Assembly: GCA_002493865.1 (NCBI GenBank)
Contig: DLAC01000028.1
Coordinates: 1 to 5,495, forward strand
DNA from: Caryophanales bacterium UBA7057
Lineage (GTDB): Bacteria; Bacillota_I; Bacilli_A; RF39; UBA660
DNA length: 5,495 nt
Direction of reading: 5' to 3'
The stretch's first letter is position 1. Each line of letters opens with the position of its first letter. Both the position numbers and the translations under genes were made by a program. Below the pieces are notes generated by a model, which saw nothing but the letters and a program-made list of their open reading frames with translations, was not told where the DNA came from and did no database searches. Shown here in pieces: positions 1 to 5,471 of the stretch.

Positions 1-160
1 TTCCAAACTCCATTGCAATTTCTAATTCTTCTTTTCCTGCATCCGGATGATTTCTCACATAACTAACTATCTCTAGACTATGCGTTATAGATTCAATATT
101 ACCATAAAAAGTATTTATTTCTGTTTTTAAATCATTTAATCTTTGATATATATCGTTCAT
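1..160 (-). CDS. Hypothetical protein, N-terminal 53 residues (3' end outside window)
   Basis: This open reading frame starts at the ATG at 160-158 and is still open at base 1, so only the N-terminal 53 residues are visible. They begin MNDIYQRLNDLKTEINTFYG. The ATG is preceded by an AGAAGAG ribosome binding site about 8 bases upstream. The segment is hydrophilic and apparently helical, with no signal peptide or membrane segment. The first seven residues resemble the start of the gene just upstream (MGEVYQR), and a weaker match follows at residues 28-31 (SLEI against SLDM in the neighbour). The two may therefore be distant paralogues. The ATG overlaps a TAA that ends a truA-like tail in the preceding sequence. 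The gene is probably cotranscribed with its neighbour, since the gap is 36 bases and no terminator is visible. I recognise no family and can assign no function. Confidence 0.7.
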   Translation of the reverse strand, partial: MNDIYQRLNDLKTEINTFYGNIESITHSLEIVSYVRNHPDAGKEELEIAMEFG

Positions 161-189
161 TAATACCACACTCTTCTTACATGAAGCAA
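140..189 (-). repeat. Diverged copy of the truA 3' end and downstream gene start
   Basis: Aligned without gaps to 962-1011 (offset 822), this stretch matches at 34 of 50 positions counted by eye. Read on the minus strand, 189-163 encode LLHVRRVWY followed by TAA at 162-160. The real truA ends GLYLKKVWY followed by TAA. The differences are largely conservative (K/R, L/V, Y/H) or synonymous (TAC/TAT). In both copies the TAA overlaps the next ATG as TAATG, and the next gene encodes YQR at residues 5-7. No ORF is maintained upstream of the nine codons, so this is a relic rather than a gene. Confidence 0.6.
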
Positions 190-196
190 TTTCCTT

Positions 197-982
197 TTAT
201 AAGGATTTTCCATTCTTAACTAATAGTTGAATATTATTTTTCCATTCAGCAAATGCAAATCCTTCATTTACTTCTATATCTTCAAATGCTTTTATATAAT
301 CTCCTTGGATTCTAAAATTAAATGATGGATTTTGTATTTTTCTTATTAATTCCACCCATTTCCATTCCTCTAATCGAAAATTAATACACTTAGGTAATTT
401 ACTTTGATTTTCTTCACTAGATAGTTTATTAGCTACTCTAATTGCATATATCTTCTGATAGTTTGGTGCTTGTTTATCTAATGTAATTTTTTCTATATCT
501 TGATATAGATCATCACTCATTTGATAGTATGTAAGTTCTAGTGAATTACCATTTAATTTATAAATTTTTAAAGACTCTATCCAGTCATTGATCGTTTCAA
601 TATTTACTTTTTCTTCCCTTACAAATGGTATATTACCAAGAATCCTTTCTAGTTGTGTTATTAGGTTCGAAAGTTCATTTAATTTCGGTTGATCAACATA
701 TCTTCCTATACTCTTTCTCGTTTGAAAAACTTCTAAGGTTTCTAATTCTCTTTTTAAAAGTTCTTCTAATAACTTTCTTAAGATATACCACTCATCTATA
801 TACCATATATCCCACTTTTCATATTCCTGCTTTTTCATATAGGATACTGTGTCTTTCCCTAAATTCAAAATTTCTGTATATTTATTTATATGCATATCTA
901 ATGATTGATACCCTGCATAACTACGATGTGCATTTACTATTTCAATCGCTATCTTTTTAATTCTTTGATAAACTTCCCCCAT
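197..982 (-). CDS. Hypothetical soluble protein, 261 aa, coupled to truA
   Basis: This gene encodes a 261-residue protein rich in Lys, Glu, Ile, Leu, Trp and Tyr, with no signal peptide or membrane segment, so it is probably cytoplasmic. It looks mostly helical. A charged segment near residues 60-90 (around LRKLLEELLKRELETLE) may form a coiled coil, and a Trp-containing region lies near the C-terminus. I chose the ATG at 982-980 rather than the in-frame ATG at 991. The AAAAAAGG ribosome binding site sits about 10 bases from the 982 start but directly abuts the 991 one. The 982 ATG also overlaps the truA stop as TAATG, a typical arrangement for translational coupling. It should therefore be expressed from the ecf-truA operon. 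This position after truA is often held by ribosomal protein genes rplM-rpsI in Bacillota, so an unrelated gene here is notable. I recognise no family. A role in tRNA modification or transport cannot be inferred from position alone. Confidence 0.75.
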   Translation of the reverse strand: MGEVYQRIKKIAIEIVNAHRSYAGYQSLDMHINKYTEILNLGKDTVSYMKKQEYEKWDIWYIDEWYILRKLLEELLKRELETLEVFQTRKSIGRYVDQPKLNELSNLITQLERILGNIPFVREEKVNIETINDWIESLKIYKLNGNSLELTYYQMSDDLYQDIEKITLDKQAPNYQKIYAIRVANKLSSEENQSKLPKCINFRLEEWKWVELIRKIQNPSFNFRIQGDYIKAFEDIEVNEGFAFAEWKNNIQLLVKNGKSL

Positions 983-1716
983 TAGTACCATACCTTTTTT
1001 AAATAAAGGCCTTCTGCAGGAGCTATTTTTATGGATGTTTTTCGATTTCTTAAATTTAAGATTCTTTCTACATCAGACACTTCTTTTTTGCCATTTCCAA
1101 TTTCTATCAATATTCCTACCATATTTCTTACTTGATATTTCATAAAGCCATCGGCTTGAAACGAAATCACTAAAATATCTTTATTCCTTTTTATAGATGA
1201 CTTATAGATGGTTCGTATCTTATCTTCTCTCATGTCTTCACTGGAGACAAATGAAGTAAAATCGTGAGTTCCTTCAAAAAAATGAATCGCTTCCATCATT
1301 TTTAGTATATCTAATTCTCTTCCATACTGATATTCATAATTTCGCATAGTAGGATTATATTCTCCTAAGTTTATTTTATAAATATATTCTTTTTTCTTTG
1401 AAGAAAATCTAGCATGAAATTGATCCGATGCTTTTTCTACTTTAATTATATGAATATCATTGGGTAGAAGTGTATTTAATCCTTCTTTAATTTTGTATTC
1501 AGGAATCTCAATACTTAAATCAAAATGAGCAACCTGGGCTAGGGCATGAACACCTCCATCGGTTCTTCCAGAGGATTGGACAGATGTTTCTACTTGACGA
1601 TTCAAATAACTTACGGCCTTTTCTAGTTCTCCTTGAATCGTTCTTAGTTTCGGTTGTACCTGATATCCATGAAAATTACTTCCATCATAAGAAAAGGTGA
1701 TTTTATATCTTGGCAT
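982..1716 (-). CDS. truA: tRNA pseudouridine(38-40) synthase TruA
   Basis: TruA converts uridines 38, 39 and 40 in the anticodon stem-loop of many tRNAs to pseudouridine in the cytoplasm. At 244 residues it has the normal family length. The N-terminal strand with FSYDGSNFHGYQ (residues 8-19) is typical. The catalytic motif is GRTDGGVHA (50-58), with Asp53 as the nucleophile. FHARFSS followed by KKKEYIYKI (100-115) supplies the conserved active-site Tyr111. GTHDFTSF (149-156), GFMKYQVRN (190-198, with the conserved Arg197) and the C-terminal APAEGLYLKKVWY complete the fold. The usual Ala after GRTD is Gly here, a minor change. A strong GGAGG site lies six bases before the ATG, within the last codons of the EcfT-like gene; the gap between the genes is three bases. 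The ecfA1-ecfA2-ecfT-truA order is widespread in Bacillota. Unlike its neighbours, truA shows no erosion. Confidence 0.97.
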   Translation of the reverse strand: MPRYKITFSYDGSNFHGYQVQPKLRTIQGELEKAVSYLNRQVETSVQSSGRTDGGVHALAQVAHFDLSIEIPEYKIKEGLNTLLPNDIHIIKVEKASDQFHARFSSKKKEYIYKINLGEYNPTMRNYEYQYGRELDILKMMEAIHFFEGTHDFTSFVSSEDMREDKIRTIYKSSIKRNKDILVISFQADGFMKYQVRNMVGILIEIGNGKKEVSDVERILNLRNRKTSIKIAPAEGLYLKKVWY

Positions 1717-1719
1717 ATT

Positions 1720-2367
1720 TTACCTCCCAAACATAATGAGTAGAACAGAAAGTATTATATGGAAGAATAAATATTTTGTATCCCATCTTTCCCATTTCGG
1801 TTTTTCTGTATAGGTTCTTCTCTTTGAATAATTATAAAACCTTAAATCATTCATGACAATAATTTCTTTCATCTCATACCTTGTTTTCTTCCATGCCTTT
1901 TTTAAAGAAAATCTTGTATAAAAGAAATCTCTTGCCATCCCATACTCATCTCGTAATCGATCTAAGATTCTCATATTTTTTCTCAGTTGTTTAAAGAAGT
2001 AAATACAATAAAGAATTCTAAATGTTATTTTTTTACTTTGGAATTTATAAAGTGTTACTTCTAGTAGATATCTAAATTCAGATGCTTCCGTGATTTTTTT
2101 AAATAAGCATAAATAACTGATGTAAATAAAAATTTTTGCTAGCCAAAATACAGAATCATGAAATGTAGATATCATGGATAATAAAACCCCAATCATATTT
2201 AAAACTGTGATTTTTCTAAATTCTAAACAGATTCCTAGAAGAAAGATTCCAAGAAGTACAAGAATAGATGGAGTCTTAAGATAAATCAGAGATATTAATA
2301 CGAGTAAGGCACAGATTAACTTACAAATAATATTCATGTCATAAACAATCGAATTTTTCTTAAACAT
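1720..2367 (-). CDS. ecfT: Shortened EcfT-like transmembrane protein of an ECF transporter
   Basis: EcfT is the membrane scaffold that couples the EcfA ATPases to a vitamin-binding S component. This protein has 215 residues against about 265 in typical EcfT. Hydrophobic segments lie at about 12-30, 34-48, 54-68, 72-89 and 198-213. Residues 77-146 and 172-196 resemble the EcfT cytoplasmic region in order: a helix, EYGMARDFF (141-149) where the first ARG motif belongs, then LRFYNYSKRRTYTEKPKWERWD (175-196) in the place of ARGYxGGxxRTxYRxLxWxxxD. The glycines of both ARG motifs are gone, but Arg146 and Arg176 remain. The hydrophobic stretch between the motifs is about ten residues shorter than in Bacillus EcfT as I recall it, and the external loop region is also reduced. 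I chose the ATG at 2367, about 11 bases after AAAGGA; the ATG at 2379 abuts that site. The gene overlaps ecfA2 by eight bases. Assignment rests on synteny plus weak motif similarity. Confidence 0.7.
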   Translation of the reverse strand: MFKKNSIVYDMNIICKLICALLVLISLIYLKTPSILVLLGIFLLGICLEFRKITVLNMIGVLLSMISTFHDSVFWLAKIFIYISYLCLFKKITEASEFRYLLEVTLYKFQSKKITFRILYCIYFFKQLRKNMRILDRLRDEYGMARDFFYTRFSLKKAWKKTRYEMKEIIVMNDLRFYNYSKRRTYTEKPKWERWDTKYLFFHIILSVLLIMFGR

Positions 2368-3169
2368 GTTTATACACATCCTTTATTAGATCACGAATAT
2401 CTTTATGATAAGATAACTTTACATTCTTCTTTCTTGCTTTATACGTAAAAAGAACTGTCTCTGGTATTTCGATTTCATTGGACTCTAAGAAGTCTACATC
2501 TTCATAAATTTTTCCTGTTTTATCCGCTGCAATTACACGTGTATCCTTTAATACCACTAAATCATCTGTCAAAGAATAAAGCATATTACTATCATTACTC
2601 GTAACGATGACAGTTTTATGATATCTTTCTTTTAATAGTTTAATTAAGCGAATTAATTTTTTCTTGTTTGTATAATCTAGTTCTACAAATGGTTCGTCAA
2701 AAATTACAACTTTTGGATTATAGATTAAGCTAATCGCAACTTGAATTAATTTCTGCTCTCCGGTTGATAATTCGTAGATTGTTTTTTCTAAATAAGATTC
2801 ATTTAAACCTACAATCAATAAGGAGTCTCTCATTTTTTTATGAATATTTTTATTTTTATAATCGAGTCTTCCAATTAAGAATTCCATTTCATCTTTTACA
2901 GTGGTTGTAAAAAATTGATTCATGGGTTTTTGATGAATCATACAAACATTTCTTCTAACTTCAATGAGGTTCTTCCGATTGATTAGATTTCCACCAACCT
3001 GAATTTCCCCATAACTAGCAAATGTTAAGGCATCTATTAGTTCTGCTAGTAAAGTTTTATTATCTCCTGTAATGCCTGTAATTCTATTTTGTTTGATATG
3101 TAGATTTACTTTTTCTAAATACTTTTTATTTTTGTAATAATATCCTACATTTTTCAGAATTATTTCCAT
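2360..3169 (-). CDS. ecfA2: Degenerate ECF transporter ATPase, EcfA2-type
   Basis: This is the second ABC ATPase of an ECF-type vitamin or metal importer, expected to pair with EcfA1 on the cytoplasmic face. It has 269 residues, slightly shorter than usual. What remains is a Q-loop Gln80 in IHQKPMNQFF (matching FQFPExQLF of EcfA2), a near-normal signature LSTGEQ (134-139), and Walker B VVIFDEP with Asp158 and the catalytic Glu159, followed by a D-loop LD (164-165). Two features are lost. The P-loop reads GITGDNKTLL (32-41), about three residues short of GxxGxGK[ST], with no match to the consensus. The switch His is Ser191 in VTSND. The acidic residue of the Q-helix, thought to contact EcfT, is Met83. 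A GGTGA ribosome binding site lies seven bases before the ATG, and the start overlaps ecfA1 by ten bases. ATP binding by this subunit's own P-loop is doubtful. Confidence 0.85.
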   Translation of the reverse strand: MEIILKNVGYYYKNKKYLEKVNLHIKQNRITGITGDNKTLLAELIDALTFASYGEIQVGGNLINRKNLIEVRRNVCMIHQKPMNQFFTTTVKDEMEFLIGRLDYKNKNIHKKMRDSLLIVGLNESYLEKTIYELSTGEQKLIQVAISLIYNPKVVIFDEPFVELDYTNKKKLIRLIKLLKERYHKTVIVTSNDSNMLYSLTDDLVVLKDTRVIAADKTGKIYEDVDFLESNEIEIPETVLFTYKARKKNVKLSYHKDIRDLIKDVYKHV

Positions 3170-3969
3170 AGAGTATTCACCATCCGATCCATATCCATTG
3201 TGATTCCCTCTACCAATTCATAAAACTCTAATTTTAAGGATAAATCTGCCATAAATGGAAGTTCTAATCCTACTTGATTTAGGAGTCGTTCCTCTCTTAA
3301 AATCTGAAGTGGGCTTCCTTCCATTACAATATTTCCATCATTTAATACATAAGTGTAGTCTGAGTCAATGATTTCTTCTAGATTCATTGTCGTTAAAACT
3401 ACAGTTAAATGATCTTTTTCTATTCTATTCTTTAAAATTCTTAGTATTTTTTCTTTTGATTTTTTATTCATCATCGAAAAGGCATTGTCTAAAAGTAACA
3501 TTTTGGGGTCATGTAATAGAGAAATAGCAATTAATAACTCCTGTTTTTCAGAAGTGGTTAAATCTTCAATCTTTTTATCAAGCATTTCCGTAATTCCAAA
3601 TTCTTTGGCAATGTCAATGATTTTACTTTCAATCTTTTTTACTTCTATATTTAAATTTTCTAGAGGAAAGGCCATTTCTTTATAAACATTAGGAAATAGA
3701 AATTTTCCTTCGACATCAGAAAAAACCACACCAAAAAATCTCGAATTATCATGAATTCGTTGATTATTTACATAGGCATATCCCGCAACTACTGATTTTT
3801 GTCCATCTAGAAGTCCACACATCAATTTAATTAGAGTTGTCTTTCCACTTTTATTATTTCCAACAATGGTTGTGAATGTTCCTTCTTCGATGGTTAGTGA
3901 AAGACCACGAAATACTTCCTTATTGGGATAACTAAATTTTAAATTGTTAATTTCTAGTGCCTTTTCCAT
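3160..3969 (-). CDS. ecfA1: Degenerate ECF transporter ATPase, EcfA1-type
   Basis: This is the first ABC ATPase of the ECF module, 269 residues, cytoplasmic and membrane-associated. Position ahead of EcfA2 and the segment FPLENLNI (matching AFGLENLGV) mark it as EcfA1. The aromatic A-loop Tyr14 and the P-loop GNNKSGKT (37-44) are intact, so nucleotide binding is plausible. The remaining catalytic elements are altered. The Q-loop Gln is Ser84 (VVFS), the signature is LTTSEK (137-142) instead of LSGGQ, and Walker B ends LLLDN, with Asn162 replacing the catalytic Glu. The D-loop Asp is Asn168, and the switch His is Met195 (LTTMNLEE). The acidic Q-helix residue survives as Glu87. The C-terminal region (about 220-269) has the length expected for an EcfA. 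The ATG at 3969 is preferred because GAGGTG lies just before it; the upstream in-frame ATG at 3981 lacks a ribosome binding site. It heads the operon that runs through truA. Confidence 0.87.
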   Translation of the reverse strand: MEKALEINNLKFSYPNKEVFRGLSLTIEEGTFTTIVGNNKSGKTTLIKLMCGLLDGQKSVVAGYAYVNNQRIHDNSRFFGVVFSDVEGKFLFPNVYKEMAFPLENLNIEVKKIESKIIDIAKEFGITEMLDKKIEDLTTSEKQELLIAISLLHDPKMLLLDNAFSMMNKKSKEKILRILKNRIEKDHLTVVLTTMNLEEIIDSDYTYVLNDGNIVMEGSPLQILREERLLNQVGLELPFMADLSLKLEFYELVEGITMDMDRMVNTLWK

Positions 3970-3992
3970 AGTCCACCTCATTGTAGTTTATT

Positions 3993-4020
3993 ATTATACT
4001 TAAAATCTAAAAAAATTCAA
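3993..4020 (-). promoter_or_regulatory. Putative promoter of the ecfA1-ecfA2-ecfT-truA operon
   Basis: On the minus strand a perfect TATAAT -10 box lies at 3998-3993. A TTGAAT hexamer (four of six matches to TTGACA) lies at 4020-4015, with a 16-base spacer. The -10 box ends 23 bases before the preferred ecfA1 ATG, giving a short leader with the GAGGTG ribosome binding site. The -35 hexamer lies inside the 3' arm of the upstream terminator stem. Sigma-A type recognition is inferred from the consensus. Confidence 0.6.
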
Positions 4021-4056
4021 TATAAACTGAATGTAGTTTCTAGATGAATATTGAAT
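4009..4056 (-). terminator. Putative rho-independent terminator of the second paralogue
   Basis: On the minus strand ATTCAATAT (4056-4048) pairs perfectly with ATATTGAAT (4023-4015). Between them a nested hairpin forms from AAACT (4039-4035), a six-base loop and AGTTT (4028-4024), leaving an eight-base bulge on one side. Six U residues follow directly (4014-4009). The structure sits 32 bases after the stop codon of the 188-residue gene. It is AT-rich, with only one G-C pair in each stem, so termination is probably partial and some readthrough into ecfA1 is possible. Confidence 0.45.
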
Positions 4057-4088
4057 AATTCTCGTGTTTTTATTTTTAAGTATTCTTT

Positions 4089-4655
4089 TTATTGTCCGAT
4101 TGTTTTTTGCTTTTCTTTTTCTACTACCGTTCCAAAATTAGTACTTACATATTTTCCGGTTGCTGTATCATAATACTCACGAACTAAGACTTTTTCTGTA
4201 TTCGTAAATTTTAAAGTGACAGTTCCGTAGACATTATTGTTCTTCTCGTCATTTGAAAATTCTGACGAAACAGAATAATCCACCTGATAGCCCTCGGGTG
4301 CGTCAATTAAATTCACCTGATTAAATGGTAACGTTCCTTCTACTTTTAGATAAAGGGCGTGAGTCAATGGTGCATACTCTACATCTTGATATTTTGAATA
4401 ATCGATGGTAGATTCGCTTGTATAGTTAACATCTGCCTGCAAGCCTGATGAATCATAACCTACCGAATCATCATTATATTCATCTAATTCCGTACTAAAA
4501 TAATCATTCTTGTTTATGCTATTTCCAGTATCTATTGATAGCCCATTTTCATTTGGCACTAAAACCCTCCATAACTGTTCTGCGATTAATAGTGCACCTG
4601 TTCCTATTGCTATTCCTACCCAAAAACTACCCATCATGTTATTATGCCTCGTCAT
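4089..4655 (-). CDS. Hypothetical membrane-anchored exported protein, 188 aa (paralogue B)
   Basis: The function is unknown. One hydrophobic segment at about residues 11-25 follows a short N-terminus with Arg3 and His4, and no cysteine follows it. The protein is therefore probably held by an uncleaved signal anchor with the rest outside the cell. Residues 35-85 form a polar, Asp/Asn/Ser-rich linker. Residues 86-188 form the domain shared with the neighbouring paralogue, including DVEYAPLTHALYLKVEGTL, DAPEGYQVDY, VTLKFTNTEKV and REYYDTATGKYV. It looks rich in beta strands and ends in a charged tail (VVEKEKQKTIGQ). I chose the ATG at 4655 because AGAGGA lies nine bases upstream. A longer frame opening at a TTG (4673) would have its start upstream of that site. 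The gene has its own promoter and probably its own terminator, so it appears monocistronic. The last ~136 bases of the gene and its flank are nearly identical to those of paralogue A. Confidence 0.8.
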   Translation of the reverse strand: MTRHNNMMGSFWVGIAIGTGALLIAEQLWRVLVPNENGLSIDTGNSINKNDYFSTELDEYNDDSVGYDSSGLQADVNYTSESTIDYSKYQDVEYAPLTHALYLKVEGTLPFNQVNLIDAPEGYQVDYSVSSEFSNDEKNNNVYGTVTLKFTNTEKVLVREYYDTATGKYVSTNFGTVVEKEKQKTIGQ

Positions 4656-4669
4656 AAATCCACATCCTC

Positions 4670-4693
4670 TCAAATGGCTATATTATACCATAA
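4670..4693. repeat. Direct repeat, promoter copy 1 (24 bases)
   Basis: This 24-base segment is identical to 5472-5495 at the right edge of the window. It contains the extended -10 promoter and the start of the leader (minus-strand TATAATATAGCCATTTGA). Just inside it the leaders diverge, although both have purine-rich ribosome binding sites. It marks the 5' boundary of the duplicated transcription unit, or a conserved promoter exchanged between copies. It could extend further at the truncated right-hand copy. Confidence 0.85.
4682..4693 (-). promoter_or_regulatory. Extended -10 promoter of paralogue B
   Basis: Minus-strand TATAAT at 4687-4682 is preceded by TGG, giving the extended -10 form TGnTATAAT. 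No good -35 hexamer is present at 16-18 bases, where the terminator T-tract of the upstream gene lies. The extended -10 probably compensates. Transcription would begin about 20 bases before the ATG, leaving just enough leader for the ribosome binding site. The same element precedes paralogue A. Confidence 0.6.
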
Positions 4694-4699
4694 AACATT

Positions 4700-4739
4700 A
4701 AAAAAAGGAAGAAAAAGTTATCTCTATCCCTTTTTCTTC
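4700..4739 (-). terminator. Rho-independent terminator of paralogue A
   Basis: On the minus strand a perfect ten-base stem forms between GAAGAAAAAG (4739-4730) and CTTTTTCTTC (4717-4708) around a 12-base loop. One base further on is a run of seven T residues (4706-4700). It lies about 145 bases after the stop of the 190-residue gene, leaving a long 3' untranslated region. It sits immediately upstream of the promoter of paralogue B, so the two genes are transcriptionally separated. Confidence 0.75.
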
Positions 4740-4826
4740 TTTTGAATTTTATATGTAATAGACATTAGTTTTTTATCTAGCGAAAATCTTCCAAAGAATT
4801 TCGCACAGTTCATTTTAAATCCCGAT

Positions 4827-4851
4827 TGTAGTTTCTAAATGAATATTGAAT
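4827..4851. repeat. 3'-flank repeat shared by the two paralogues (copy A)
   Basis: This 25-base segment downstream of paralogue A matches 4032-4056 downstream of paralogue B with a single mismatch (A4838 against G4043). In copy B the segment supplies the 5' part of the terminator hairpin. In copy A the pairing partner is absent and no T-tract follows, so termination has moved to 4700-4739. The segment shows that the duplication covered the 3' flank as well as the gene. Confidence 0.75.
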
Positions 4852-4885
4852 GATTTTTATGTTTTTCTTTTCTCTAACTATCTTT

Positions 4886-5458
4886 TTATTGTTCGATTGT
4901 TTTTTGCTTTTCTTTTTCTACTACCGTTCCAAAATTAGTATTTACATATTTTCCGGTTGCTGTATCATAGTACTCACGAACTACAACTTTTTCTGTATTC
5001 GTAAATTTTAAAGTGATATATCCATAAATACTTCCATATTGACCATTTGAATTTTCCATCGGAATGCAATAATCTACTTGGTATCCTTCGGGTGCATCTA
5101 CTGAAATTAATTGATCAGGGGATACAGTTCCTTGTGTTTTTACATATAAACTATGCGTAAATGGTTCATATTCTACATCACGATATCTTGAATCATCCAC
5201 TGTATCCTCATTTATGTAATTTACTCTATATAAATTATTTTGGAATGGGTCTTCTGCTAATGCTTCCCCTGTCCAAGCATCCCTATATTCTCCTGATTCT
5301 TCATCAAAATAATAATTGCCGTTTGAATTATCCACAATATCTGTTGATAATTCTCTTTCACTTTCTGTTGAACAACTATAGATCATTCCGAATAAGAGGA
5401 ACACTCCTACTCCAGCTGCCATTTTACCCCAATAGTGATTATTATTATAACTACTCAT
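4886..5458 (-). CDS. Hypothetical exported protein, probable lipoprotein, 190 aa (paralogue A)
   Basis: The function is unknown. The N-terminus has Lys12, a hydrophobic core at about 13-27 and then IYSC with Cys29. This resembles a lipobox, although Tyr at -2 is unusual. If it is processed, the protein would be lipid-anchored on the outer face of the membrane; otherwise it would be a signal-anchored protein like its neighbour. An acidic, Asn/Ser/Glu-rich linker spans about 30-75. The conserved domain (about 78-190) contains RVNYINEDTVDDSRYRDVEY, DAPEGYQVDY, ITLKFTNTEKVVV and REYYDTATGKYV, and ends VVEKEKQKTIEQ. The domain has few cysteines and no obvious catalytic motif, so a binding or structural role is more likely than an enzymatic one; this is inference. 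An AAAGGGAG ribosome binding site lies just ahead of the ATG. An extended -10 promoter and a terminator enclose it as a single-gene unit. Confidence 0.82.
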   Translation of the reverse strand: MSSYNNNHYWGKMAAGVGVFLLFGMIYSCSTESERELSTDIVDNSNGNYYFDEESGEYRDAWTGEALAEDPFQNNLYRVNYINEDTVDDSRYRDVEYEPFTHSLYVKTQGTVSPDQLISVDAPEGYQVDYCIPMENSNGQYGSIYGYITLKFTNTEKVVVREYYDTATGKYVNTNFGTVVEKEKQKTIEQ

Positions 5459-5471
5459 ATTTCTCTCCCTT

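Noticed and set aside
625..960. Plus-strand open frame of 111 codons
   Set aside because: It lies wholly inside the 261-residue minus-strand gene and is rich in Phe/Leu/Tyr, as expected for the complement of an AT-rich coding strand. I see no convincing ribosome binding site.
983..991. Upstream ATG giving a 264-residue version of the gene after truA
   Set aside because: The AAAAAAGG ribosome binding site abuts this ATG, so spacing is unsuitable, whereas the 982 ATG is well spaced and forms the TAATG coupling junction.
3485..3685. Plus-strand open frame of 66 codons
   Set aside because: It is antisense to the conserved ecfA1 ATPase core, with no family resemblance.
4656..4673. Six-codon N-terminal extension of paralogue B from a TTG codon
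   Set aside because: The extension contains the ribosome binding site AGAGGA itself, and the predicted transcript start is only a few bases upstream of the TTG.
4510..4701. Plus-strand open frame of 63 codons
   Set aside because: It is antisense to the anchor region of paralogue B and crosses its promoter; it is best explained as a shadow frame.
4742..4885. Possible hairpin or small RNA in the long 3' flank of paralogue A
   Set aside because: Only a seven-base AT-rich pairing (TTCATTT with AAATGAA) is visible around the 4827-4851 repeat, without a T-tract or promoter, so there is no support for an RNA gene.
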